DNA from: Pholis gunnellus
Taxonomy: Eukaryota; Chordata; Actinopteri; Perciformes; Pholidae
Length of the DNA: 64,000 bases
Direction of reading: 5' to 3'
Assembly: GCA_910591455.2 (NCBI GenBank)
Contig: OU342805.1
Coordinates: 26,153,708 to 26,217,707 of the forward strand
In this document: positions 20,508-33,099 of the stretch, one piece after another
Layout of the letters: every line of letters begins with the position of its first letter
Position numbering within the stretch: position 1 is the stretch's first letter
The notes under the pieces: generated by a model
Databases searched by the model: none
The model's input: only the letters and a program-made list of their open reading frames with translations
Told to the model about the DNA's origin: nothing
Program-made: the position numbers and the translations under genes

Positions 20508-20650
20508 ATGACATCATGCAGGTTCACCAGAGCCTCCTTCAGCTCAGACGAGTCCAGCCCCCAGCGGACGGAGGGGAGGGGGGCTGTGGTGGGAGTCAAA
20601 TGACAGGGTTCCAAAGGGGACTCTGGTGCTAGCAAACACTACCAACACAA
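20508..20650 (+). repeat. Dispersed repeat family E, copy 1
   Basis: It contains ATCATGCAGGTTCACCAGA, CCTCCTTCAGCTCAGAC and GGGACTCTGGTGCT...ACACTACCA, in the same order as 43246-43670. It lacks the internal 39-bp minisatellite of that copy. Confidence 0.55.
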
Positions 20651-22005
20651 ACTGTAAAGTACAGTAAGTAGAGAGACAAGAGGTTTTATCAGCAACATGT
20701 ACTTGAAAGTGTTTTACTTTACTAGATTTGTATTATGCATGAAATAATGTTTTAATAATATATTTCTGTTCTATTTGTTGACTGACGCATGAGCAGTAAC
20801 CTGACTTGTGTCTCTGCTCGCCTCTCTAACTCTGTTTGGATACAATAGAAACATTGTGATCTAAAGCAGCAGTACCTCATAAATATGGTGGATTTACAGA
20901 TTTGTACTTTCATCATGAGTTTGGTAAAAAATCGGGGGACTTGACACTCCAGCAGAGAGAGAGGGAGGTGGTTTAAATATTAATCTTAAGACATCTCTCA
21001 CAGATATGACGTTGAGTAGAATCGTAAAGTTGTATAAAACGGTACATTGAACTTTAGTAGAATACTGGAGTAAATACGTGAGTACCTCCACAACTGTTGG
21101 TGGTGAAACACATTTTGACTGACAGCTGCAGATATTCAGATGAATCCTCATATTTTCCACCATCTATTATCCCTTTTCAAGCAGAACCATCAGGCCCACA
21201 TTAACATGTGTAACCAAGCAGTATCCAAATCAAATGTGCAGAGAACTGTGACATTTACTGAACGTGGATATGATGGTTGTGGTTAAGTAGCAACACACAC
21301 TAATCATGGGATTTTACACAGGACAGGAGTTCCATGAACAGTTGGAGCTGAAAATGAACAATTGGTGATTTTTTAACACGTCGCTGTTTAAAGTTTCAAT
21401 TTTGCATTAGAAACTAATTAACCCGGGACCTGCGCGGTGCATCTTCAGAGTGTATCTCGGTGTCACCGTGAAGACGAGATTAGACTGCAGGTTCAGGGTA
21501 TTATGGGTATTAGTGTAAAAGCTCAGGTGTCATATGAACGCTGATCCGGGGTCAGCTTTCTAAATCCTTTCCGAACTCGTCAGGATTAAAGCCGCGGAAG
21601 CTGAATAAATGTGTCGTCTGCTCTGAAGGGCATCTCCATGACTGAGACGACACACACACACATATAATTGAAACACCTGTATAATCCAATAGGATGGAGT
21701 CAACTCATGTTGCCTGGGACGAAGCACCTTAAAGCGTCTAAAATGGATATTTCTTATCATAACAATGTATGGAATGACAATGTGAATTCTATTAGAAATG
21801 TGTTTCTGGAAGTGACGAACTGATCACATAAATCTGTCGCTCCACTTGTCTTCACGGAGCTTCATGGTGAGTTTCAGTCCGTTGATTATCACAACTTTAC
21901 TGATCTGGTTCAACACATTCACACTCTCAACTCGTCCAAAACGTCTGCGAGGTCAGTGGCCCTAAACTTCAAACCATGACGCTGTATAAAGCTCTACTCT
22001 GGAGA
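20651..22005. other. Intergenic sequence, no gene recognised
   Basis: Contains a diverged piece with AGTAAATACGTGAGTACCTCC (about 21069-21090) that belongs to the ACTTTTACT/AGTAC-rich family expanded at 61.3-61.8 kb. No coding or RNA gene is seen. Confidence 0.45.
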
Positions 22006-22009
22006 ACAT

Positions 22010-22225
22010 TTCCCATAACAAGAACCTACACAGGGGGTTCTAGAACACTGTTATATTCCAAGGATTTCATCTAGAACCCACCCAAAGGGGTCAACAGCAA
22101 TCGGGATTCACAAACACAGTTCGTGCAGGACATCCCTTGGACAGCCACGCTTTCCACAATCCTTGAAGAACTCTTTCTCACAAAGAGGGTTCTTTGGATG
22201 ATAAGGGTTCTGAATGGAACACCGG
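22010..22225. repeat. GGTTCT/AGAACC-rich dispersed repeat
   Basis: Repeated AGAACC, GGGGGTTCTAGAACAC, TCTAGAACCCACCCAAAGGGG and GAGGGTTCTTTGG words on both strands are characteristic of a common fish nonautonomous element. Ends are not clear. Confidence 0.4.
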
Positions 22226-25200
22226 CTCTTCAAGACAAACACTGATTTGTATCTTTAGCTACATTTTGGTAGATAAACAGGAAATCCAACTTCCCAGAGG
22301 ACGGTCCTCGCAGCTCTGCATTCCAAGTACGTTCGACACCAATGTTGTCGTCTACATGAGGATTTCTCCCAAATTGTCTTTCTCTTGGATACTTTTGTCT
22401 TTATATAAGTTATGTTTATATGTTTAATGAGCTGGAGTGCCTCATTAAATATGAGGTTTTGAAACCAGGTGCAGAGGAGACATACGAACAAGTAATAATT
22501 TGACTCCAGTAAGAGTAAACAGCATAGGTCAGAACACATGAACATTGCATATTTAGGTGAAGTATACTCAGTAGTCAGGATGTATGAAAGAAAGTTCACT
22601 AAATGTTTTAAGACAAATACAATGACTCTGCTTTCATTAATAAGTTAAGTCTTCTAGACAGAGTTCAAAAAGCACTTCAGAATGACGTCTCATCCTCATG
22701 TCAAACTTCATGTCAAAAATATCTGAAAATGTAAATATTCTTAATTTCTAAAGTTGAATAGCTAAACATGTCTCCATGTTTCACACATAACAGTAGTAGT
22801 GATGTTATAAATCTGAAGCTACCTTCAGACTTTAAACTGAGACTCAACATGGCGACGGCAGAGCCGGCTAAAATCGTATGACTAATATCTGATATAACTA
22901 ATTAACATAGGGTGGCAACTCTGCCATATCAGTCGCCATTGGACGCACCCGATTAACCACCCGAACGATCAACAATCGAGCTGTTAGACGACCGGTTGGT
23001 TGGATTTCTGGCAGATCGGAAATGTTGTGTTGGCTGTCTGCAGTTTGTGCTGTTCAGATTTCCAACATGGCCGCTGTCACACGAGCCGCTATAAAGTGAA
23101 GTGGGCTTGTTTTAATAGTAGTGCGGTCATCTCTTACACATGGCTAAAAACGTAGTTAGTATGTAGTGCTGTGTTTGGGACATCCGCTTTGTGTTTGATC
23201 CTGCTCCCTCCACGGACACAATAACCAAAGCTGTAATTTACTGTCTTTCTGTCGGAATCTTCATTAAACTGCTTTGCTGCGTCTCATTACCTCTGCCTGT
23301 TTTATTTTTATTTGTATTTATTAATAATTTTTTTAATAATCCAATAAGCTTCTACAAGAGAACCACTGGGATGTGACATGTAGTCTGGTCCGTAATCCTC
23401 AAAGAATGGTTTACCTCTGAGAACACGTGGAGCGGCGGTCTAGTTAGAGCCGTACAGCTTAGTAGTGGTTTGGTATTATGGGGCAACGGTTGCTAAAAAG
23501 AGAAACCAAGGGAACATGAACAATCTGCCTGCCAATGAAAGCAACAAGGTTTAGAGAGAGAGAGAGAGAGAAGCCATTGTGAGGCCCTGCAATTAGGGCC
23601 AATGACTGAACACGGCACAAAGGATGAAGAAAGACGGAAAAAGAAGAGAACCATGAAGACCGAGCCGCTTGTGGTTCTGTTAATCTGAATCAGTCTTCAC
23701 AATGACTTCATGCCTAATGTCATGGTAACATGTTGTCACCTGAGGTCTAAATATAATTATTATCTCTGAAGAGCTGATTTATCTGGTTTGAAGAAACGTT
23801 TTATTTTTTATTTTCTGGGTTGTTTCTCAATAGACTCTTCAGGTCTAGATGTCCCATCAAAAGCCTAACCACTGTCATAGAGACTACAGCTGTAGTGTCC
23901 TGGCCTGTTTCCAGTAGATGTGCCATCAGAGCTGAAGCGAAAATTACATCCTTGAGCACAACTGACAAAACAAGTTGTGTGAGCGTGTTTGAGTGTGTGT
24001 GTGTGTGTGTGTGTGTGCTATGCATAGATACAATAGCATGTATCCAACACAATCAAAATAAATTAAAGTCTCACAATCTCTGAATTGCTGTTATCATCGT
24101 GTGATATCATCTAGTCAGATGGAACATGATGGAACCTGTGAACAGTGATTAGCCTCCAGTTCTTTCCCTTTCATTTACAATCACTAGTTTGTAGTTTTCA
24201 AAGTGAACTCTCCCTCCGTAGAAAGGCAGGTCGCTTTTTTTTAGCGCCACGGAACGTTTACTGAACCCACGATACAAAATGTGTGTATATTAAAAGGCAG
24301 AATGTTTTCATGTATTGTTTTGAAATGCGATGCTTTGAAATACGATCTATCGACTATACAACTTACGGTCATCTTTTATGCATTTGCATGTAAAATAAAA
24401 GATTTTAGCGACAGCATAAGATCTCTGGGACAGAGTTTCACTGCATATGTTTCTGCATCATTACTAAAGTCTTGTATATTATTCAAGTAATGCGATCTCT
24501 TTTAATTTACCTCGCATTACTTCAGGCACTCAATGAAACTCAATAATAATCAGAACACACACAAATATCTGCAGGTGGTTTGAACCCCCCCCCCCCCCCC
24601 TCTTATAGAGCATCAGCTCTGTATTTAAAATAAAAAAATATTTATGGCAGCATGTACAGTACAAAATGTACGCTTTCATGGCTCTGGACTCGCTTGCTGC
24701 AAAGACCTATGTGGGCCGAAGATGAGGAAAATTAATGCGATATTTCCCCACAGGGCGAATTCCTCGACCAGCACCGAGGAGTTCAGAGGGCGGGGGGGTC
24801 ATCCGCAGCGCCCACAGCTGGCAGGGCTTTGGTGTCGTGTCCAAGGTTGTTACAGAGAGCGCAGATGCTTGCTGACACCGGGGCCATGAACTAAGTTTAA
24901 ATGCAGCCTCGCAGTCCAACAACGCTGTTTCTGAAAGCAGCTCGATGCATAGAGACAATGTGGTTAGTTTCACTGTCTGACAATTCTGCTTCTAAATCAT
25001 CATCACAGGTATTTGATTTAACTCGTCCCGGCTGATTCTAGGTCTGTTCAGGTTAAAGTGAGGCGGAGCTGCACGGGTGCATGTGAGGTCACTAAACTCA
25101 TTAACAGGTCTAACCAGTCAGTTAATAAGTGAGCACACCTGCGTGGGCGGAGCATGAGCGTGTTGGGACTTTGACATAGTGCGCAGCGTCTTTAGAGCTT

Positions 25201-25590
25201 ACAAGACAAACAATGAGCTGATAAAGCTCAGAGACACCTTTTATATCGTTCTGTTGTCATTGGATACATTTACTTTCTTAAAGTATCTCTACATAACACT
25301 TTTACAATTCCAACCTAGAAAGATACAAGCGAGTTGCATCCAGTTGGGGGTCTGCCGTTGGGTCACGTGAGTCCAGTCGGTCTGAAACGTTGCAGGGTGA
25401 ACGTGAAGCCTCTTCTCCGCGGCGTCCGGGGCTCACGAGGCTAACATCCAGCCCTTGCACTGGACTTACTGCCAACTCTCTATGCGTGGCGTTGCCATGG
25501 CATCGGGCTGCAGGAAGAAGGAATTCACCCACAAATCGGTGGAAGTCTGCCTGGAGGCTCCTCAGGATTCTCTCATGCGTCACGCTCTCT
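22226..25590. other. Intergenic sequence with minor simple repeats
   Basis: Holds a GA run (23553-23571), a GT run (23993-24017) and a C run of 16 (24585-24600). No ORF has a recognisable domain. A modestly GC-rich patch lies at about 24740-24890. Confidence 0.5.
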
Positions 25591-26400
25591 GCAAGCTGCC
25601 CTCCCTCGCTCCTCGTCCCGTTTCTTCTCCCCCTCTTTCACACCTAGACAGCTCCGACTTTGCAGAAAATCATCCATTCCCTTTCAGCATTTGCAGCCTG
25701 CCCACTCCTCCCCTCCGTCTCCCACTCTCTCTTTTCTTTTTCTCACGTATCCCAGCCGCAGTTCATTCTTCCACCGCTGCTCCGTATCTCACCATTGCTG
25801 TCACTTTGCCTCTGGCTTTTTCTACTCTTCCATCCGTCTCTTTTCCAAATTTAGCTCCAATTTAGCCCCCCCCCCCCCCCTCCTTTCCTCAAAAACCTCA
25901 CCTTCCATCAATCCATTCATCCCTCCACCATCTGCCTCTGCTTCTTATTCTTCCTCTCTGCCCCCCTGTTCCTTTCACCGTTGTGCAATGCGCGCCGCCA
26001 TCCCTCCATCGTTTCCTCCCGACCTACTCTTTCTCCCCCTCGCTCTCTCTCTCTCAGATGCCGCCTCCGGCCTGCTCTCATCGCAGCTAACACCCCGCTG
26101 AGGGTAGGAAGGGACTGTCAGCTGAGGGTAGGAAGGGACTCTCACGCAGCCAAGAGCCAAGTAGAGCTGCCGGAATAGAAACGTCTCATGAGGAAAAGAG
26201 GGGCATCATGGGAAAAGCGCAGGGCACTTCTTTTATACCTCCTTCCTTCTCTTCAAACTCCCTTTGTGCCTCTCTACTTTCTGCTCCCTTCTAACCTTTT
26301 CTCCCTGTTGTATCTGTTCCTTCTTCCATCTCACTGTTCGTTAGTTTTAACCCCGTCTTTCTGCAGCGGCATGTGCTGTTGTGTCAACACGTTGCCTTCC
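25590..26400. other. Strongly pyrimidine-skewed tract
   Basis: The + strand is dominated by C and T for about 800 bp, including a C run of 15 (25866-25880) and CTCTCTCTC at about 26042-26055. The 136-codon open frames in it are Ser/Pro/Leu-rich composition artefacts. The tract also contains a 24-bp perfect-but-one tandem duplication at 26097-26144. Confidence 0.75.
26097..26144. repeat. 24-bp tandem duplication
   Basis: Two adjacent units beginning GCTGAGGGTAGGAAGGGACT; they differ at one base near the end (GTCA versus CTCA). Confidence 0.95.
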
Positions 26401-26920
26401 CACGCGCACAAACTCTCTTTCTAATAAAGTCATGACATGTTCATTCCTACACACTGCCTGGAGAGAAGTAACTGTTCTCATTGAAGAGAGGCTTTTACAG
26501 TTCAAGATGGTCCTCTCTAGATTCATACAGTCGGTAGTGTTGTCTTCTTACCACTGAGAAGGATTTGGCTCCTTCAGATGAGCCGACGGTCAAGAATCAT
26601 GACAAAAATCATTTAAAAAATGATTGGTAAAAATCTGGTGCTATCTGCATCTATTTATAATCTCACATAATCTCTGTGTTCAGAAAAGGGCATACACTGA
26701 CTGGACCTTGTTGCACAGGTTTAGCTGCCACAGTTATACAACATAACATGGCTCAAACTAGTCAGATAGTAAAACATTTGTGTTTCATTCGCACCTTCAC
26801 TAAAGAAAAGAAAAGAAAAGCTGTGGAGCCGTTAAAGGTCCAGAAATATATATAACAGAGAATACAGCCGGAGCTGCATTGGGACATATTGCTTTATTCT
26901 TATTTGTTTCAAAGGTGCTT
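26401..26920. other. Intergenic sequence, nothing supported
   Basis: Short AAAAG pentanucleotide run at about 26802-26820; otherwise unremarkable. Confidence 0.5.
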
Positions 26921-27035
26921 GTGTATATATGTATATCTATATATATCTATAGATATACATACATATATATATATGTGTATATATATGTTCTAAATGGATA
27001 CCCACAGGTGTTATATTGTAAAAGTGTTTCACATG

Positions 27036-27072
<37 letters not shown>
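26921..27072. repeat. TA-rich compound microsatellite, two arrays
   Basis: Mixed TATA/CTATA/GTATA at 26921-26988, and a pure (TA) run of 34 bp at 27037-27070. Confidence 0.93.
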
Positions 27073-27073
<1 letters not shown>

Positions 27074-28300
27074 TATATAGTACATGTTTACCATGTCTCC
27101 TGTCTTCTCCTCTCTGCTTGTCACGTGACTTGTTGGTTCCAGCTGAGACATTCATATCTTCCCAGTTGCGCTGAGGAGTCCAGAATGTAACGTTGTTTAC
27201 AGGATCGTACTTTACAAACGCTTTATAATAATATATAATATAATATGGTGCTTTTGATTTGGTTTCCTGACGGAAGCGTTCGTCGCACGTGGTGCTTTCA
27301 AAGACAGTCTGACAGTTGAAAATCAGATGATAACTAAAAAAACAAAACAACTGCTCAAACATTACTCCTCTATATCTTTTTCTGTTCTAATAACGCTCAT
27401 AAACATGTCATCATGTTGGATGATGACATGTTTAAAACTCTTTATCAACACCGTAAGCATCCTTTTCATTTTTATAATTTGTCTGCATTCAACGTCACAT
27501 GTTGCATTGTTTCCTTTCAATATCTGTGAACTTTTTAATTATCTGAAGGATTCTAACTTTCAATAAGAGCTTTTATAACATTCAGCTCTAAACATGTTCG
27601 TATTTTCTTCTGTCAGGCTGAGCAGCGGAATAGACGCTCAGGAGTTCCCTGCCGGTTTTCGAGAGATTGGCCAGTTTGCCGAAAGGTTAAAATTTCAATC
27701 CCCTCCACAGCTGTGTGGATGATGAATTGTTTCGTCCTGGACTCGGAGACTAAACCTCTACCTGCACACTTATTGTACAGCAGCCACCCAGCTGAAGAGT
27801 GTCAGCAAAATGTCATCAGTTAAATGTTCTCATGTAAACCCGACGCCACAACGCCGTACCGCCTTGTAGGCGTCTGGATGTTTGACAGAGCACCAATAAG
27901 GACGGAAAGGTCATCACCCGAAACACTCCGCCTCTCTCGCCCACGAGGGAACGTGGAATAATATGTGTTCGCGTTGAACTGTAAATCATTGAGGGGCTCC
28001 AGTAAATCATCAGTGAGTGCAGGACTCCGTCTGGTTTTCCTCATATAGTGCACATGACATTTGACCCGCGGAAAAGATTTTTAAATGAAATGCATTATTG
28101 CTCTTTCACTTTTAAATTATAAAGCGCCAAACAAAGTGTCGGTTAAGCATCAACAGGCAAGACTGAGACGTTTCCTTCAAACGGTGATACATTTTAAAAC
28201 ACATTATTTAACGTGATGACCTTTGCACCTTTGCAGAGTTGTTGATTCCGCTGAACTGTATGAGGTTATACTTTGACAGTTTTTTGTATTATTAGTAGAT
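27073..28300. other. Intergenic sequence, nothing supported
   Basis: No gene, RNA or repeat recognised; open frames are short and lack domains. Confidence 0.5.
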
Positions 28301-28339
28301 CACTGAGGGTAGACTAAATAACAGAAACACATAGATAGA

Positions 28340-28400
28340 AAGCCCTCTGGGGCCTATTTGTGATTTTGGGCTTTACAAAAATAAATTGAATTGAAATAGA
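28340..28400 (+). mobile_element. 3' tail of a non-LTR retroelement
   Basis: CCCTCTGGGGCCTATTTGTG, then TTTTGGGCTTTACAAAAATA and AATTGAATTGAAA, resembles the common fish LINE/SINE tail 'TTGTGATTTTGGGCTATACAAATAAA' plus a TTGAA repeat. Only the tail is recognisable. Confidence 0.45.
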
Positions 28401-28589
28401 AAGTGTTAGCAGCAGAGTGGTGAGTACGACGTGACTCTATTCTTTTATTAGCAACCGACCTTTTGTTTGATGCTGGCCGTTATTTGAACACTACATTACA
28501 AATGCAGACATTGTACAACTTACGTCACATGTAATGATGTGCTGTTTCGGTCATTTAATTAAACCGTAAATCACCGCGGTCACGCTCAG

Positions 28590-28880
28590 AGTGGGATCTC
28601 TGTTTAAAGGTGGTCACAATCCTCCAGCTAACCTCACATCACGAGATAACAGCCGATGCAGACTGACCCTTGGGGGCTGCGTTACATGGACCGAGCCTCT
28701 GCTCGGCTCTAATTTACTGCTTATCTGGTCTCCTGTGCACCTTTGTGTGCCCGCGAGCTGTCCCGTATCTGTTAGCCAGCTAACGGGAGGGATGCCAGGA
28801 AGCAGAGATAAGAAGCACAGATCCCTGGGTAGTGTCCAAATCGGCATGGATGGCCTGTTCACAGGCCACTAGTGTAGACC
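28590..28880. promoter_or_regulatory. Possible regulatory block with three GATA motifs
   Basis: Unique-looking sequence with AGATAA at about 28643 and 28806 and its complement TTATCT at about 28723. Established knowledge: GATA factors bind WGATAR. No conservation evidence is available, so function is speculative. Confidence 0.15.
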
Positions 28881-28970
28881 TATTTGTGCGCACGACCCTC
28901 ATCTGACCAAATGGCCGTTAGGTATTGATGCGTTCTGGTGGCAGCATGATTATTGCATTTCTGTGCACCC

Positions 28971-28971
<1 letters not shown>

Positions 28972-29016
<45 letters not shown>
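28972..29016. repeat. (TG)n microsatellite
   Basis: About 22 pure TG units. Confidence 0.97.
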
Positions 29017-29019
<3 letters not shown>

Positions 29020-29359
29020 GATTGAACATGGCAGTGGAAGCAGACTGTATCAGAGTGTCGACCACCGCATCAGATATATTTGGCATCGGGTCAAGAAAGC
29101 AGCTGATCTCGCTGGTTCACGGAGACACAGCGTGGACAGTAGTCGGTAGCCTTGATTTATTACCCATAGTGCATTGCTTGGCCGCGGTGCTGCATCCCGT
29201 AAAGGGGATATCAGGTTATTGTTTCTCCTCTCGATCGGATTTAATGGCATTTTATGTTCACGACGTTCGATGGATCCACGCGTAGAAACGCGTCAGTAAG
29301 AGAAAGTTTATGTTTATGTTTTATACCAACGTATGTAAGAAAAACAACAACAACAAAAA

Positions 29360-30070
29360 ATTCACGGGAGACCCCTTAAGTAAATGATACACTTTTTTTT
29401 TTTAACAAATAGATATCACCATGAAACTTCCCCAGTTAATGACTTATGTTGAGACAATTATTTATTTGCATTACAACTACTCTGTAATGTCATGTTAAAA
29501 TATGCAAATTAAGGATCATTTCTTTAAATTTTTGCAAATTAGCATACATCTTTAGAACAGAAATCAGAAGATTGGAAGAAGCAAGGTTCACAATTCTTGT
29601 TTCATGTTGATGATATACGAGAGTCAAAGGATTTTACTGAGGGAATTTTGGATATCTTGTGTATCACTCTGTAAACAGCCATACAATATCAATTTTCTCC
29701 ATGTTTTTAGGAATACAATGTTGTATAAATCAGGCTTTGAATTATAAATGAACAAACCCCTCTGTGTGAACCTTCAGCACATAGAGAGGAGTGAACGTGT
29801 AACGTTTGGTGTATGTAAGAGCTGCTGAAGTGGAGATTTACCATCAGAGTCTGAGAACAAACTCATTCAGAGAAAACGTCCTTTAAAGAAACGTTTAGTT
29901 CATTACAGACATTTAGAGACTCTACAGGTGAAGAGGGTCAACACATGAACTCATAGATATCACCATGAAGCTTCACCACTTCATCACTCACGTTAAGACG
30001 ATTATGTTCTGCATTATAAGTTACAAGCAAATTGAAAAAAAAAGATGAAAAATAAACATCTAAATGTTTA
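29360..30070 (+). repeat. Large dispersed repeat with internal direct repeats
   Basis: It contains ACCCCTTAAGTAAATGATACAC, AATTTTTGCAAATTAGC, AACCCCTCTGTGTGAACCTT, GCTGCTGAAGTGGAGATTTACC and AGAGACTCTACAGGTGAAG, which I recall from a long fish interspersed repeat. An internal direct repeat of about 65 bp starts ATAGATATCACCATGAA at 29410 and at 29956. Ends are uncertain. Confidence 0.45.
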
Positions 30071-30933
30071 TGTTGCATGTTTTATTTCCACTAATCTGAA
30101 AGAAGACGTGTTATGGAAGCAAAATAGCCCAAATCTAAAAAGACAACAATGTTGTTGCATAAAACAAAGATGGCTTCGCTCCAGAGCTTCTTCAGAGGTC
30201 TGTTAGTGTCTTGGCCTATTCAGTGGAAAAGTCTAGATAATCAACAGGAATCTGGTGTCAACCCACACAGCCGGGCTGTGAATGTAAACTCCTGACCTGT
30301 GAGGGTGCAATGATGTTCTCTGATGATAGAACTAGTGTGCTGATTATCTGCTGTGAACTAAAAGCCTGCAAGAAAACATTTACACTTTTTTAAAAAAAAC
30401 AATTGGACTAAATACTATTAAATAATGAATACATTATTAATGAGATAAAACTTGAACTCCCTCTTTATTTTCTTATAAGTTCCTCATGCTGCAGCACAAG
30501 TTAATTTATTCTAAACCACTGTATACATATGTATACACACCACTGCACCTCTGAATGGATGTATTAACACATGCATGTGTACGTGATGCTGTGTGTTTAC
30601 TCGTATGCATCTTTCTGCAGATGTTTTGGTGTTTTTCTGCCTCCAGGTAAGAATTTAAACAAACGTCATTCTTTAACTATATTCCCAGGTGTGGTCCATA
30701 AGTCATCTACTGTATGTTGGCAGCCTGGAGACTTCCCCTGGGAGTCGAAAGCCAGAGTGGTGAAGCCATGAGGGAATCTGGGGCAGCTTCTGAGAGGAAA
30801 CTTCCTGGCAGAGACCTGAGAGACCTGGGAGTTTCCTCTCATCAGAGCCGGAGCGCTGCAGTGGCAGGTCCGGTGTAAAGTTACGGCTGCAGGGTTCGGG
30901 AGAGCCACAACGTCCGTTGTGTCACTGTATTTA
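30071..30933. other. Intergenic sequence, nothing supported
   Basis: Unique-looking sequence; the ORFs on both strands at 30570-31085 lack domains and partly lie in repeat A. Confidence 0.45.
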
Positions 30934-31525
30934 CCATAGACTGTATATGAAAAGTGGACGTAGTCACTGTGACGTCTCCCAGTGGTTTGTGGACTGCCGT
31001 TTTGAAGCCTTGAGTTGGAGATTTTGGCCATCGCCATGTTGTTTTGTTTTGCAACCAGAAGTAGCAGGACAGTGTGTACAACCACATGCTGATTTTAACA
31101 TCTTTAGGTGACCAAAATATTACCATTAACTTTCATGAACTTAAAGCACACTGAAAAATGATTTTAAGTTCTCAGATGAAAAAACTGTGATAGCTCCCAG
31201 ATGCTGTGGTAGCAAACTGTCAATCACAGTAGCCCCGCCCTAAAGCATCCCCTGCTTTATGGTCTGTTTGACTCTAAATGGACCATCATTTACTAAATGA
31301 ACATCATGCTGTATTGAAGAAGACTTGAAACTAGAGATTGAGACCATAAACTCATGTTTACAATGTTTACTGAGGTAATAAATCAAGAGAGAAGTAGAGT
31401 CATTTTCTCATAGACTTCTATACAACCAGAGGAGTCGCCCCCTGGTGGACACTAGAGAGAATGCAGCTTTAAAACATGAAGCATTGGCTTCATTTTTAAA
31501 ACCCGAGGAGGTTGCCGCCTGGCTG
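30934..31525 (+). mobile_element. Interspersed repeat family A, copy 1 (longest)
   Basis: It begins CCATAGACTGTATATGAAAAG and passes through AGTGGACGTAGTCACTG, TGACTCTAAATGGACCATC, TACTAAATGAACATCATGC, AATAAATCAAGAGAGAAGTA and GAGGAGTCGCCCCCTGGTGG. It ends near GAGGTTGCCGCCTGG. It is the most complete copy and carries an extra internal piece (about 31067-31200, with TTCATGAACTTAAAGCACACTG) that other copies lack. This is a common percomorph nonautonomous repeat with no coding capacity. The ends start and finish CCA/TGG but lack long inverted repeats. Confidence 0.75.
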
Positions 31526-32674
31526 TTATCAACACACCACGCCACAGGAAGAAATGTCTCTCCCTGAACAGCGAGAGGAACACACGTCCAGGAATGTGAG
31601 TGGAGCAGTGTGCTCACTGTCAAAGCAGATAAATCAAGTCTTTGGATTTCTGTCTCTGGGATCAGATTAAACTGACAAACGTCAGGCTTTAAAGGAACAC
31701 TTCAACATTTTGCGAAATACCATTTCTGGTTTGCTTGCTGTCCATCAGACAGCAGATAAGCATATTTCTCAAAATGTCAAACTTTTGCTTTAAAACATTG
31801 TTTTAGGAATGTATGGGTGATGTTCCAGTTAATATGTTCATATTTGGCTGAAGACCATATTATAACACGAAGTCAGTCCGCTGCTGGGCATGAGTACCTT
31901 TGTTCAACATGTCTGAACAACAACGTGGCTTTTGTCTTCATTTTACTTTTACAGTCAGTGTGATTGCTACACTCCTGTCAACCCATCACAGAGAGTAGTG
32001 AGTCACATCTATACACATGTTTTTACAGATTTTCCATTTGAAGCATCCACGCTCTGCTCTGCTCACTTCAATGCCTGGACTTCAATACTTGTGTGAGGGT
32101 TTGTGTATTACAGATAATGATCAGTCGCAGCGTGTCATTAGCAGTGTTGGAGGACATTTCCTGAATACGTTTTTTTTTCAAAGCCAGGATGTTGCAATAA
32201 TTACATTTTTTCAAAAAACCTGCAAGTAGAAAACACCAATTAATTTAAGTGTATAACTAACTGAAAGGCTTTTTTTCCACTTATTTCAAATATTTAATAT
32301 ACCAGAGTTCCAATGATATTTTTAATTAAATATAGAGCAGAATGTGTTTTTCTTTGTTATGTTTTGCAACGGGTTTTTTTTTGATGAGTAATATCTCCAG
32401 TGAGAATGAGTCAGGCACACGTTCTGATGGAGAACGGGAATGAATAGCCTTTGGATTGCAGAGGGACAACAGACGATGTGATTCATAACATTACAGACTT
32501 GACCTTCTGATCGCCCGTAACACAATTCAGTAACCACGAGTGCCTTTTCTTTAAAGGGATGTTTCCACACATGAATATTATTAGATAAGTGAGAAAGATT
32601 CTAAAACAAAGTTTATCAGCGTAGCACCACCTGTGATCACGTCAGAACTTCTGTACATTCCTCTGTTGATGAGC
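31526..32674. other. Intergenic sequence, nothing supported
   Basis: AT-rich unique sequence with short T runs; no gene recognised. Confidence 0.5.
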
Positions 32675-32704
32675 AAGAAGAAGAAGAAGAAGAAGAAGAA
32701 GAGA
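32675..32704. repeat. (AAG)n microsatellite
   Basis: About 10 AAG units. Confidence 0.95.
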
Positions 32705-32799
32705 GCCTTGGGACACAGTTGGAAGCGCTTTGTGTCTGTATGTGAGACTGGACAGTAGGGAGAGGGAGGGACAGATATGGAGAGCAAGCAACAAAGGAA

Positions 32800-33095
32800 C
32801 CCATCGAATCAGGGACATTGTGGTTCAAGCGGGGACAGCCGGGTATTCCAGACGTCCTTCCCAGGCCAGAGGAGATATATAATCTCTTCAGCGTGTTCTG
32901 GGTCTATCCCAGGACCTCTCACCAGTTGGGTGTACCCTAACAAATGCTTAAGGGAGGCGTCCAGGTTGCACTTTGATAAGATGCCCGAACCACCTCAGCT
33001 GGCCCTGTGAGCTTCACGCACAGAAACCCTGTGAACTCAGGAAGCTCATTTCGGCCGTTTTTATCCGCGTTCTGATTCATTCAATCACTACCTGG
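32800..33095 (-). mobile_element. 3' part of a non-LTR retrotransposon ORF (decayed)
   Basis: On the minus strand the frame reads RPRTR*RDYISPLAWE, and the complement of GATGCCCGAACCACCTCAGCTGG gives QLRWFGH-like coding. This matches the highly repeated fish LINE C-terminus 'QLRWFGHL...RPRTRWRDYIS.LAWE', with the conserved Trp codon mutated to a stop. Other shared words are TTCCAGACGTCCTTCCCAGG and GGAAGCTCATTTCGGCCG. It is broken and not functional. The exact LINE clade is not assigned. Confidence 0.65.
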
Positions 33096-33099
33096 CTTC

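Noticed and set aside
25455..26101. 136-codon Ser/Pro-rich ORFs
   Set aside because: Composition artefact of the polypyrimidine tract.
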